A stretch of 64,000 nucleotides of DNA, from assembly GCA_051656605.1 (NCBI GenBank), contig JBOGCF010000007.1, positions 124,001-188,000 of the forward strand, read 5' to 3'. This document shows, one piece after another, positions 45,279 through 55,602 of this stretch; the first letter of the stretch is position 1, and each line of letters starts with the position of its first letter. The DNA comes from UBA12018 sp051656605. Its GTDB lineage: Bacteria; Bacteroidota; Bacteroidia; Bacteroidales; CAMTPD01. Below the pieces are notes generated by a model, which ran no database searches, was not told the DNA's origin, and saw only the letters and a program-made list of their open reading frames with translations. The translations under genes were made by a program, and so were the position numbers.

Positions 45279-46049
45279 ATGAAAAAACTAGTCATTGCCG
45301 GTAAAGAGTTTAACTCACGCCTCTTTGTTGGAACCGGCAAGTTCAGTTCGAATGAAATCATGACCGAAGCAATCAAAGCTTCAGGGTCCGAACTTGTAAC
45401 AGCTGCGATGAAGCGTATCGATCTCAACAATAAGCACGACGATATGCTTGAACACATCAAACTTCCACACGTAAATCTTCTACCAAACACATCGGGAGTT
45501 CGCAATGCTAAAGAAGCAGTATTCGCTGCACAAATGGCACGTGATGCTTTCGAAACCAATTGGTTAAAACTAGAAATACATCCGGATCCGAAGTATCTTC
45601 TACCCGATCCTATCGAAACGTTGAAAGCTACAGAAGAATTAGCAAAGCTAGGATTCATCATTATGCCTTACATCCAGGCAGATCCTGTATTGTGCAAGCA
45701 TCTTGAGAGTGCCGGAGCAGCAACCGTTATGCCATTAGGCGCACCGATCGGAACAAACAAAGGGATTACAACTAAAGAATTGATCGAGATCATTATCGAG
45801 CAAAGTAATATCCCGGTTGTAATTGATGCCGGACTAGGTGCCCCTTCTCATGCAGCTCTTGCCATGGAAATGGGAGCAGATGCCGTACTTGTAAATACAG
45901 CAATTGCAATTGCAGGCGATCCTATAGCAATGGCGAAAGCTTTTAAACTGGGAGTAGATGCAGGACGCATGGCGTACGAAGCAAGACTTGCATCAATAAA
46001 GCAAACAGCAGAAGCAAGCAGTCCTCTCACTTCTTTCCTTCAATCATAA
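45279..46049 (+). CDS. thiG: Thiazole synthase
   Basis: 256 residues; builds the thiazole ring from DXP, dehydroglycine and ThiS thiocarboxylate. GKEFNSRLFVGTGKF at the N-terminus, the Schiff-base lysine K97 in NWLKLEI, and VIDAGLGAPSHAALAMEMGADAVLVNTAIA are diagnostic. It partners with ThiH and ThiS encoded in the same operon. Confidence 0.96.
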   Translation: MKKLVIAGKEFNSRLFVGTGKFSSNEIMTEAIKASGSELVTAAMKRIDLNNKHDDMLEHIKLPHVNLLPNTSGVRNAKEAVFAAQMARDAFETNWLKLEIHPDPKYLLPDPIETLKATEELAKLGFIIMPYIQADPVLCKHLESAGAATVMPLGAPIGTNKGITTKELIEIIIEQSNIPVVIDAGLGAPSHAALAMEMGADAVLVNTAIAIAGDPIAMAKAFKLGVDAGRMAYEARLASIKQTAEASSPLTSFLQS

Positions 46050-46069
46050 ACCCTAAAACCAACACCAAC

Positions 46070-47764
<1,695 letters not shown>

Positions 47765-47765
47765 A

Positions 47766-48884
47766 ATGACAAACACCTCTTTTACAACACTGATCGACCA
47801 GTACAACTGGGACGAAGTTACACGCAACATTTATGCATGTACCGCATCAGATGTAGAAAGAGCTCTTGGCAAAGATAGGCTGGATATCAATGACTTTATG
47901 GCATTGATATCTCCTGCTGCCGAACCCTTTCTAGAACAAATGGCTCAAAAAAGCCAGTTGTTTACGCAGCAACGCTTTGGTAAAACGCAGCACTTTTACA
48001 TTCCGCTTTACCTTACCAATGCATGCATCAACCATTGCGTTTATTGTGGCTTCAACCACAAAAACGAAATCAAACGCATTATTCTCACCGAAGAAGAAAT
48101 CGAACAGGAACTACAGGCTATCAAGAAAATAGGTCCGTTCGAACACATCTTATTGGTTACAGGCGAATCGCCACGAGAAGCCGGCGTTGAGTATCTTGAA
48201 AAAGCGATTAAACTGGCCCGCAAATACTTCTCATCGGTAGACCTCGAGGTGCAACCACTCAAAGAAGAAGAATATGCACGCTTGATCGAGGCCGGATTAA
48301 ACTCGGTTTATTGTTATCAGGAAACATACAACAAAGTAACGTATCCCGAATATCACCCACGCGGCAAAAAGCATTTCTTTGATTGGAGACTCGATACCTA
48401 CGACCGTCTTGGGCGTGCAGGCATCAACCGTATGGGACTCGGCGTTTTGATCGGCCTTGAAGATTGGCGCACCGATACCACTATGATGGCAACGCATCTG
48501 GCCTATTTACGTAAAAAGTACTGGCGCACCAAATACTCCATATCATTCCCGCGTATGCGTCCGTATGCAGAAGCACGCTTTCAGCCCAACGTGATTATGA
48601 AAGACAAAGAGCTGGCACAACTTATCTTTGCCTTCCGCTTGTTTGATCACGACATCGAGCTCAGTCTTTCTACCCGCGAAAGCAGCGAATACCGCGACAA
48701 CATGGTAGCATTGGGCATTACCAACATGAGTGCAGGCTCTAAAACAGACCCGGGCGGTTATGTTACTTACCCGTCAGCACTCGAGCAATTCTCAGTAAAT
48801 GACGATCGCACACCCGACGAAATCGAAAGAGAAATCCGAAAAGCCGGTTACGACGTCATCTGGAAAGATTGGGACAGATGGTAG
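47766..48884 (+). CDS. thiH: 2-iminoacetate synthase
   Basis: 372 residues; radical-SAM cleavage of tyrosine to dehydroglycine for the thiazole ring (anaerobic-type route). CINHCVYCG at Cys87/91/94 binds the [4Fe-4S] cluster, LLVTGESPREAG binds SAM, and the C-terminal BATS domain is present. One base separates it from thiC. It ends the operon, followed by a terminator. Confidence 0.96.
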   Translation: MTNTSFTTLIDQYNWDEVTRNIYACTASDVERALGKDRLDINDFMALISPAAEPFLEQMAQKSQLFTQQRFGKTQHFYIPLYLTNACINHCVYCGFNHKNEIKRIILTEEEIEQELQAIKKIGPFEHILLVTGESPREAGVEYLEKAIKLARKYFSSVDLEVQPLKEEEYARLIEAGLNSVYCYQETYNKVTYPEYHPRGKKHFFDWRLDTYDRLGRAGINRMGLGVLIGLEDWRTDTTMMATHLAYLRKKYWRTKYSISFPRMRPYAEARFQPNVIMKDKELAQLIFAFRLFDHDIELSLSTRESSEYRDNMVALGITNMSAGSKTDPGGYVTYPSALEQFSVNDDRTPDEIEREIRKAGYDVIWKDWDRW

Positions 48885-48906
48885 AAACCTCCACATTGTA
48901 AAATAA

Positions 48907-48957
48907 AAACACCCGTATAAACTCGCTATCTTTGCGACTTTTATACGGGTGTTTCTT
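48907..48957. terminator. Bidirectional terminator between thiH and the FGE-like gene
   Basis: AAACACCCGTATAAA (48907-48921) pairs perfectly with TTTATACGGGTGTTT (48940-48954), an 18-base loop between. T-rich on both sides, serving the two convergent transcripts. Confidence 0.92.
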
Positions 48958-48958
48958 G

Positions 48959-49828
48959 TTATAATATAGCATTAGTAACTATCTGCACCGTATCGGAATC
49001 CATTGCTAATCGAAAGCCTCCATATTCATCGCTATACTGTGCAGTGTCAAAGTCGAGGCGAGATACGCGACATCCTTCTGACGTTCCGCCCCAACTACCC
49101 CCGCGCAAAACTTTTCTAAAAATAGCCTTATGCCCCGGGTAAGGCCAGCCTGCATGAAGTTTCTGACCGTTGTGTTCATATTCCTTTTCGTACGGATCAT
49201 TGCACCACTCCCACACATTGCCACTCATATCGTATAGTCCCAACTCATTGGGCTTCTTGGTTCCAACCGGATGTGTGGTACCTTGTATGCCATGCTTGCT
49301 TTCCTTGTAATTCTCTATATACCAAGCAATATCATCTACATTGTTTCCGCCACTGTATTTATAGCCTTTGCTTCGTGCTCCACCGCGAGCCGCATACTCC
49401 CACTCTGCTTCCGAAGGCAAACGAAATGTTTTGCCCGTAAAAACATTCAAACGCGTAATAAACTGCTGTGCATCAATCCAGCTAACACGCTCTACCGGAC
49501 ACTCGTCGCAATCTAGGTTGTACGCTTGATTCTTGCCCTCTCCCATTACAGCCTTCCATAACTTTTGTGTTACTTCATATTTGCCAATAAGAAAAGAAGA
49601 CAATGTATCGGCATGTGCAGGTTTCTCCAACTCATCGCAATCGTCGCGCTGTTCTTTTGTACAGCCCATCATAAACACACCTCCATCAAGAGGCACCATT
49701 TCAAAATCTTGTCCGTTTACCGTATAAACAACACTGGGGATTGGAGCATCTTCCGCTCCGCTTTGTGAACAAGCCACTGCGCAGCATACAGCTAAAGCAA
49801 ACGCATAGGTCTTAAACTTCTTCGTCAT
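48959..49828 (-). CDS. Lipoprotein with formylglycine-generating-enzyme (SUMF1) domain, likely non-catalytic
   Basis: 289 residues from the ATG at 49828. MTKKFKTYAFALAVCCAVACSQ gives a lipoprotein signal (AVAC). The SUMF1 fold is clear: MVPLDGGVFMMGC, GKYEVTQKLWKAVMG, FRLPSEAEWEYAARGG, NELGLYDMSGNVWEWC and VLRGGSWGGTSEGCRVSRL. Real formylglycine-generating enzymes have two cysteines in the last segment; only one remains here, the first being absent. It is more likely a structural or binding domain, as in the gliding-associated/VPR-like lipoproteins. The frame extends 14 codons upstream without a better start. Confidence 0.85.
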   Translation of the reverse strand: MTKKFKTYAFALAVCCAVACSQSGAEDAPIPSVVYTVNGQDFEMVPLDGGVFMMGCTKEQRDDCDELEKPAHADTLSSFLIGKYEVTQKLWKAVMGEGKNQAYNLDCDECPVERVSWIDAQQFITRLNVFTGKTFRLPSEAEWEYAARGGARSKGYKYSGGNNVDDIAWYIENYKESKHGIQGTTHPVGTKKPNELGLYDMSGNVWEWCNDPYEKEYEHNGQKLHAGWPYPGHKAIFRKVLRGGSWGGTSEGCRVSRLDFDTAQYSDEYGGFRLAMDSDTVQIVTNAIL

Positions 49829-49997
49829 ACAGATATTAGAATTTAAACAGGTTAATACTATTTGATCCAATCGTTTTGTAATAAATAAAAGGTCGCCTAA
49901 ATATATTGTTTATTCTAACACGACAACTACGAAATAATAAAAATATTACTATTCATTAGCAAATGAATTAAAATCAGCATTAGTCATAGATAAAACA

Positions 49998-50027
49998 ACA
50001 GGCTTCCCCCTTGTGTGAGAAACCTGT
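49998..50027 (-). terminator. Hairpin after the GH20 gene
   Basis: ACAGG (49998-50002) pairs with CCTGT (50023-50027), extended by TTC/GAA past one mismatch; minus-strand TGTTGTTTTATC follows. It sits 62 bases past the GH20 stop. Moderate strength. Confidence 0.5.
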
Positions 50028-50089
50028 CATTTATATTTAGATATAGAAGAACTACATGCTAAACACTTGTAACATTTCGATTATCGGAG

Positions 50090-52108
50090 CTATTGTCTTG
50101 GCTCTACCACTGTGAATGGCTCGTATGGAGAGAGGTTGAAGGTGAAGTTACCATTCGAGTCGGTTCCGTTTTTACCTTTCACGTGTGCACGCACCGTGTA
50201 TTTTGCTTTCGGATTGTAGTTGTCTACTTTCACGTGATACAAGAACGTCTTGGTTTTGTTGGTTCCGCGAAACGTATCGGCAAGTCCGTCGTGTACATCT
50301 TCCGAAATCACTTTTCCGTTTTCAAGCAATTCAACTTTACTTATCTCTAAGAAATTGTCACCACCCGTAAAGTAGTAACCTGCAATTGCTCTACCATTTG
50401 CATAAACCTTCTCGGTTACGTCAAATTCCATCGGAGTAGTTTCTGTTTTCACCATTGCAGGAGTCCACTTTCCGGTAATGTATCCACCCGGACGATAGTA
50501 GTCAACTTTCAAAACATCAAGTCGAGGAAGCGACTCTTCCAATCGCTCGCTAAACTCTGCAAAGTCTTTTTGATTGCCATCGGTCCAACCAATCTCGGCT
50601 ACACCAAGCAAACGTGGAAAGTTATTCACGTTGATATCTTTCACCTCTTGCGGAACTGCCGGCCACATATTAGCCTGCACACCGAGTACGTATTTAGCCT
50701 CTTCAGGCGTTAGTCCGCCCGTAGGATTGTAATTATAAATACGCTCCATCGAGTTGATATTCGGGTAAGCCAAGTCACACATCGTACCATCGTTGCGATC
50801 GGCCTGCGTAATATCGAAATACAAATGCGACGCCGGTGTTGCCACGGTATAAAAACCATTTTTAGCAGCCTTCGTTATCGCGTCTGCACCAAGCCAAGAC
50901 ATGATGGCCGTTTCTTTTGTTAAGCTCTCAGGATGCTCCAAGATATCGTTCCAACCGATTGGCTTCTTACCTTTCGATGCGATGATATTCGATACACGAC
51001 CTACAAAGTAGTTTTGTAAATCGCCCACACCCTTCATACCTTTTTCCTTCATGTATGCTTGAATATGTGGTTCATTTTCCCAGAAGCGGTGCATTACTTC
51101 ATCACCGCCAAAGTGAATGTATTCGCCCGGAAACATGGCTGCGATTTCGGTAAATACGCCATCAAGGAATGTATACACCTCTTCCTTCGATGGGTCTAGC
51201 GTGTTTGGTGTAAACTGGTTGCCCCAATATCCCCAAGCCGAGCAGAATGGAAAGACATAGTTTGGCGTGTGGTTGTTGTTTACTCCAAGCTCAGGATATA
51301 CCAACAAGGTTGGCCAACTGTGCCCCGGTACATCAATTTCGGGAACAATCGTAATGTGGCGTGCTGCCGCATAATCTACAATCTCTTTGATTTGCTCTTG
51401 CGTATAGAATCCACTGCGCTCGGCAGGTTGGTTTTCGCTTTCGTGAAACTCGGTTGCAATAGGCGAAGTCAACTTCGGATACTTCTTGATCTCGATACGC
51501 CATCCTTGGTCGTCGGTAAGGTGCCAATGAAACGTATTCATTTTATACAGCGCCATCACATCGAGGTATTTCTTAATCACGTCAACACCGTAAAACGTAC
51601 GGCTTACGTCTTTCATGTATCCTCTCCATCCAAATCGTGGCTTGTCGGTAACCGATACACATGGAATTTCCCATGCAACCGACTTTACCTTTCCGACGTT
51701 TTCGATTTGTTCGGGAAGTAATTGACGAAGTGTTTGTGTTCCGTAAAACGCACCCTTCGTGTTGGATGCTCGTATTGTTATTTTGTTGGGAGTTACGTCT
51801 AGCTTGTATCCTTCCGCTCCTAAATCTTTTAGTGACGCATCGTAAATGATTTCGATTGGTTGTGCTTTGCCGTTGGTAGTTACGTCACATTTGTAACCTG
51901 TAGACTGGCGAATAAGCGCCGCTAATAGTTCCGCGCTTTGCTCAAATTGCTTATCGGTAGCAATCGCCACCTTCTTATTCAATACAAAGTTACCTGTGTT
52001 TTCCTGCACCTGTAGTGGCTTTGGAATTACATTGATTGCAGCAAGATCGCCCACTGCACAACTCATTAGCATGGCTAACGAGCATGTAACAAAAAGTTTG
52101 TTTTTCAT
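50090..52108 (-). CDS. Beta-N-acetylhexosaminidase, GH20
   Basis: 672 residues; hydrolyses terminal beta-GlcNAc/GalNAc. It has a signal or lipoprotein N-terminus with LMSC17. An N-terminal GH20b domain is at ~25-150, and the catalytic barrel (155-~510) starts FGWRGYMKDVSRTFYG. HWHLTDDQGWR is a substrate loop. The catalytic Asp336-Glu337 pair is in HFGGDEV, with Glu as acid/base and Asp orienting the substrate's acetamido group. The C-terminal ~130 residues form a beta domain. A TATATTTG box lies on the minus strand at 52172-52179, ~65 bases upstream of the start. Confidence 0.95.
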   Translation of the reverse strand: MKNKLFVTCSLAMLMSCAVGDLAAINVIPKPLQVQENTGNFVLNKKVAIATDKQFEQSAELLAALIRQSTGYKCDVTTNGKAQPIEIIYDASLKDLGAEGYKLDVTPNKITIRASNTKGAFYGTQTLRQLLPEQIENVGKVKSVAWEIPCVSVTDKPRFGWRGYMKDVSRTFYGVDVIKKYLDVMALYKMNTFHWHLTDDQGWRIEIKKYPKLTSPIATEFHESENQPAERSGFYTQEQIKEIVDYAAARHITIVPEIDVPGHSWPTLLVYPELGVNNNHTPNYVFPFCSAWGYWGNQFTPNTLDPSKEEVYTFLDGVFTEIAAMFPGEYIHFGGDEVMHRFWENEPHIQAYMKEKGMKGVGDLQNYFVGRVSNIIASKGKKPIGWNDILEHPESLTKETAIMSWLGADAITKAAKNGFYTVATPASHLYFDITQADRNDGTMCDLAYPNINSMERIYNYNPTGGLTPEEAKYVLGVQANMWPAVPQEVKDINVNNFPRLLGVAEIGWTDGNQKDFAEFSERLEESLPRLDVLKVDYYRPGGYITGKWTPAMVKTETTPMEFDVTEKVYANGRAIAGYYFTGGDNFLEISKVELLENGKVISEDVHDGLADTFRGTNKTKTFLYHVKVDNYNPKAKYTVRAHVKGKNGTDSNGNFTFNLSPYEPFTVVEPRQ

Positions 52109-53053
52109 CGATACTGATTTATTGTTATTATTCGAATTCTCACCTTATATACAAAATAGCATAATATAGGCCAAATATAATAAATAATAGCTTTTAGGCA
52201 GCGCATTAATACTTTCTTTTTACAATAAGGCACACAATGCACAAGAAGTGTTTTATCTTCACAAGAAAACGATTTCGCCTAAATAGGCCCATTTTGTGAG
52301 CTAGATGAGTAAAATGAGGCCATTTTTCACGTTCAGAAAACTTGGTTTTCGAGTTGTAAATGCAACAGAATCTCTTGGAGTAAGAACCAGATTGACCATA
52401 TTGCAACAATATTTGGGCAAAAAAGACGCATTATTGCCCTAAAAAGCTCGTTTACTTCTTTCAAAAACCTTATTTGGTTCTCGAAAATACCAAACAGCCT
52501 TTTTGAGAAGACTAAATTAGGTTTTCGTGGAGAGTCTTTTTTGTCTTCACGAAGAGTGTTTTCATTCATAACGAAGACTATTTTTACTCTTCGTGACAAT
52601 TGCAAACAGTCTTCACTGAAACGGAAAATCGTTTTCATTGAAAACAAACGCCCTCAACTCGCACACAAGTCCGCCTCAACCCCATTCACCACGTGCCTAT
52701 ATACAGAAGCAAAGCTCAGCGAGTTGAGCAAACACAAAATGATACAAACCAAAGACAATTAGAGTGATTTTGATTGTCCATAAAATTGTTTTCAATAATG
52801 CGTTTTCATACTCGTAGCACGTTGCCTCTTTTTTATAGCAAATAGCCAAATTATTTTTTGCAACAAAACGAATCAAACTAGCAAAATCAGAGCCTTATTT
52901 GAAGCAAAACAAGCTTATACGAATGTAAAGCCTATTACAAAGGAAAATAGATGGAATTACAATAAGACAACATTAACAGGCTGATTTAGAAACAAAACGA
53001 GAACAATAAAAACAAAGTCACTGTTCCCTATATAAATAATACGTGAAATCAAC
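52109..53053. other. Second long non-coding stretch
   Basis: About 945 bases without a supportable gene. The part 52.2-52.65 kb is full of short degenerate dyads (TCTTC...GAAGA, TTTTC...GAAAA) and holds the repeat shared with 19.2 kb. Weak ORFs here have no coding character. No start site for the downstream cluster could be identified. Confidence 0.6.
52611..52646. repeat. Degenerate repeat shared with 19191-19227 (copy B)
   Basis: CTTCACTGAAACGG followed by TTTTCATTGAAAAC; aligns with copy A over ~37 bases with one gap. Neighbouring sequence (52540-52610) repeats the same words in both orientations. Confidence 0.5.
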
Positions 53054-53308
53054 ATGAATAAAGTTAGTTCGATTTTTCCTTTTGTTGTCGGAATTGTTGG
53101 TTTTGTCTTTCAATTAACACGACGCAACGACAATGTTTTTGACTTTATGTTCTGGTTCTTATTATGGTTTATTATTTGGGGAATACATTGCATTCTTAAT
53201 GGCTTCGATTATTTCAAAAGTCGTCAAAAATACATGAGTATATACTATTTAGTTGCCGTTATAATCATTTACTGCGTTTATCGAACTACACTATACTTCA
53301 TGAATTAA
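53054..53308 (+). CDS. Small membrane protein of unknown function
   Basis: 84 residues with three hydrophobic segments (~5-21, ~29-47 and ~60-80) separated by short charged loops (TRRNDN; FKSRQK). No known family is recognised. It is the first gene of a plus-strand run that ends with the aspartic protease, 25 bases before the next gene. Confidence 0.6.
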   Translation: MNKVSSIFPFVVGIVGFVFQLTRRNDNVFDFMFWFLLWFIIWGIHCILNGFDYFKSRQKYMSIYYLVAVIIIYCVYRTTLYFMN

Positions 53309-53333
53309 TCTTTCACATGTAATAATCAGCTAT

Positions 53334-53825
53334 ATGAAAAGAAATGACCTCCTCAAAATATTACTTTGGACTAGTCCTTGTTTCTTTTTCATCGGGAATT
53401 GGCTTTTCAATCTTATGTATGACCGGTATGAGCCATTACAAAGTATTAAAACGATTTCGTATTTATTAAATAGGGATACAATGAAAGGATTTGAATTAGA
53501 ATATAATGATCAGAAAATATCTGTAGGAATAAACAATGGTGTTACCTGTGTTTTTATACATCAAGCAGAAGATGCAATTCGTCTCTCGCTTAGTGGTCTC
53601 GACAACGATATAAATCAACATGTAAAATGGTTTGAGTCTCAACTAAAAGCTAACGACAAAGTCAAAATCAAAGTTGTTGAGATAAGCCAAGTTGCAGAAG
53701 TTATTAAATCAGAACCCTGTGAAGAAAGATCGATAAAAAATAAACTTATAGAATATCGAGGATTAAAACGCTATCTAGAAAAAGAAGGTCTAATAGAAAA
53801 AGATACATCAGATGGTAGGATTTGA
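53334..53825 (+). CDS. Unknown membrane-anchored protein, paralogue of the next gene
   Basis: 163 residues. One membrane segment at ~7-28, then a ~100-residue domain starting MKGFELEYND. That domain aligns with the whole of the next protein: GFE-(L/V), a central NDxxxVKW block (HVKWFESQLKANDKVKI against TVKWLMENLHLNDEVDV), and L-x-x-EG-(L/V)-I at the end. No known family recognised. Its last 14 bases overlap the start of the next gene, so the two are translationally linked. Confidence 0.6.
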   Translation: MKRNDLLKILLWTSPCFFFIGNWLFNLMYDRYEPLQSIKTISYLLNRDTMKGFELEYNDQKISVGINNGVTCVFIHQAEDAIRLSLSGLDNDINQHVKWFESQLKANDKVKIKVVEISQVAEVIKSEPCEERSIKNKLIEYRGLKRYLEKEGLIEKDTSDGRI

Positions 53826-54153
53826 AGTAAAATTTAAAGATAAAGTGTTGTACTTACCACTTAATGCCAGTTTTGTTACAACACGAAAATGCACAGCTCA
53901 AGGTGAAGAGATGTATATAAGCATCGGATTATACGATCCGTCTACGAATAATACAGTGAAATGGTTGATGGAAAACTTACACTTAAATGATGAAGTTGAT
54001 GTAACCATAAAGGATATACAGACTGTGTCTGAGCCTTTTGAAGAATATGATTTTCATGAAAAAATGGGAACAACTAAATCGGAAGCTGATCAAAAATCTT
54101 TAGAATACTTCTTACTTCTAAAAAAAGAATTGGAGGCTGAAGGTGTTATATAA
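53812..54153 (+). CDS. Unknown soluble protein, paralogue of the preceding gene
   Basis: 113 residues without membrane segment, aligned end to end with residues ~50-155 of the preceding protein but clearly diverged. Predicted alpha/beta with a charged C-terminal helix (LLLKKELEAEGVI). The stop at 54151 is followed by an out-of-frame coding-like stretch that reaches the next gene, so the true C-terminus may have been longer. Confidence 0.6.
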   Translation: MVGFEVKFKDKVLYLPLNASFVTTRKCTAQGEEMYISIGLYDPSTNNTVKWLMENLHLNDEVDVTIKDIQTVSEPFEEYDFHEKMGTTKSEADQKSLEYFLLLKKELEAEGVI

Positions 54154-54260
54154 CTAATACCTCTTTAAACTATAAAGGTAAAAGAACTTATGCATTGGTA
54201 ATTGAAAGTAAAGAAGAAGCTTACGCATTTATTAAACAACTGACAAATCGACAAGTATGA
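54141..54260 (+). pseudogene. Out-of-frame coding remnant between the paralogue and the protease gene
   Basis: Thirty-nine open codons in a frame shifted relative to the preceding gene, with no ATG in frame. The product looks protein-like (NYKGKRTYALVIESKEEAYA, then FIKQLTNRQV). Its TGA overlaps the next gene's ATG as ATGA, as expected for a real upstream cistron. One missing base near 54150 would join it to the 113-residue protein. It may be a frameshifted C-terminus, a recoded product or a small ORF with an unusual start. Confidence 0.45.
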
Positions 54261-55531
54261 TCAAGAAAATAATCGTATCGACAGTACTGTTCGTGTTGAG
54301 TATAACCTCCGGTAAGGCCAATGATCCGAACGTATTGGTTACAACAAGTTTGTATAGCGGTAATTACTTTAAAGCTCTTACTTTGTATAATCAATACGAG
54401 AATGAGCTTACCGAGATGAATAAGTGGATGGCACAAGCTTTACTTTATTCTTACTTCAATAAACCTACGGAAGGTAATGTTGCGATCAATCTGCTTCTTG
54501 AGAAATACGGCATCAAACTTGGCACAGCGTCGTACTTTGCTTTATCGACTTTACTTGCCGACAATTATGCAATCTTGCAAAATTATCCGCAAGCCGAGCA
54601 AGCGTTGCGAAACATAACGGATAAAAACTTATCGACGATCTCTCCTGCTATTATTGCAGAGTTGCAAGATCAAATCGCTCAATATGCCGCGTTGAGTTAT
54701 TATGCTCCGTTGCAAGTAGAAATGCCTGAGCAGGATTGCACAATCCGCCTAACAACAATTGATAGTACTTCAATTAATGTTCCGGTTACCGTGAATGGTT
54801 CTGAACAAGTATTTATCTTCGATACCGGTGCTGCTAAGTGCGCAATCTCGGAGCAAACGGCAAAAGCTGTGAATGCTCAGATTATCTGTGATTCGGTTGT
54901 TGTGTCGGGGTTTGGCGGACAAGCATTGGGTAAGCTTGCACTTATAAAGGAACTGAAGCTTGGTGATATACGAATTACCAATATACCTTTTGTTGTAATT
55001 CCCGAAGAAGGAAACACTGCCGAGCATGTAAATGGAGTTATCGGCCTCTCCGTTATCTCGAGATTGCATGAGGTACAGTTTGCATTGCAAGATAAAAAAC
55101 TCATTATTCCACATAAGGCTAGTAATTATCCTTACACGAACAATTTCTTCATAAAGAAGGGGTCTTTATTTGTTTCGTGTCAAAATGATTCGAATCCGCT
55201 GATCATGTTCTTCGATACCGGCTTTAATAATTTCTTTCTCAACGAAAATTACTTTGCCAACAATCAGGCACAAGTGATGCAAGCTGGTAAAAAGATGCTA
55301 CTCGAAACAAGTGGTGTGGCTGGCGAGGTAAGTGATATTGCCTATGAGTTGCCTTCATTCACAATCACTATTGGTAATGGAAGTCTTACATTGCAGGCAG
55401 TGAATGTGCTTACACAGCAAGATGATCTGTCCATCTCGCCTAACGATGGCAGTATTGGTCTTAGTGCTATCAATCAATACAAGAAAGTATGCGTCAATTT
55501 TGATTCGAACTCTATAAATGTATATCCATAA
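54257..55531 (+). CDS. Exported aspartic protease with two DTG motifs (tandem retropepsin-like)
   Basis: 424 residues. Signal peptide 1-21, then a helical region (~25-150) resembling TPR-like repeats. Two protease-like halves follow: FIFDTGAAKCAIS with DTG at 189-191, a flap-like GFGGQA and VIGLSVI; then MFFDTGFNNFFL with DTG at 320-322 and SIGLSAI near the end. Single-DTG bacterial retropepsins act as homodimers; here one chain carries both catalytic aspartates, like a pseudo-dimer. The start overlaps the stop of an upstream remnant. Likely periplasmic; substrate unknown. Confidence 0.8.
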   Translation: MIKKIIVSTVLFVLSITSGKANDPNVLVTTSLYSGNYFKALTLYNQYENELTEMNKWMAQALLYSYFNKPTEGNVAINLLLEKYGIKLGTASYFALSTLLADNYAILQNYPQAEQALRNITDKNLSTISPAIIAELQDQIAQYAALSYYAPLQVEMPEQDCTIRLTTIDSTSINVPVTVNGSEQVFIFDTGAAKCAISEQTAKAVNAQIICDSVVVSGFGGQALGKLALIKELKLGDIRITNIPFVVIPEEGNTAEHVNGVIGLSVISRLHEVQFALQDKKLIIPHKASNYPYTNNFFIKKGSLFVSCQNDSNPLIMFFDTGFNNFFLNENYFANNQAQVMQAGKKMLLETSGVAGEVSDIAYELPSFTITIGNGSLTLQAVNVLTQQDDLSISPNDGSIGLSAINQYKKVCVNFDSNSINVYP

Positions 55532-55553
55532 TAAAAAGAGGAGATTGTTTTTA

Positions 55554-55561
55554 TATATTTG
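55554..55561 (+). promoter_or_regulatory. Candidate -7 box (TATATTTG) for the GH89 gene
   Basis: TATATTTG lies 42 bases before the GH89 ATG, downstream of the protease stop. No TTTG at -33. Supports the ATG at 55603 over the frame opening at 55561. Confidence 0.4.
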
Positions 55562-55602
55562 TGGTCTATACTTGGCAAACACATTTATATATCTACATAC
55601 CG

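Noticed and set aside
48922..48939. TATCTTTG resembling a -7 promoter box
   Set aside because: It is in the loop of a terminator hairpin, with no TTTG at -33 and no gene downstream on that strand.
52541..52762. Short frames on both strands in the second non-coding stretch
   Set aside because: They run through the degenerate dyad repeats and have no coding character.
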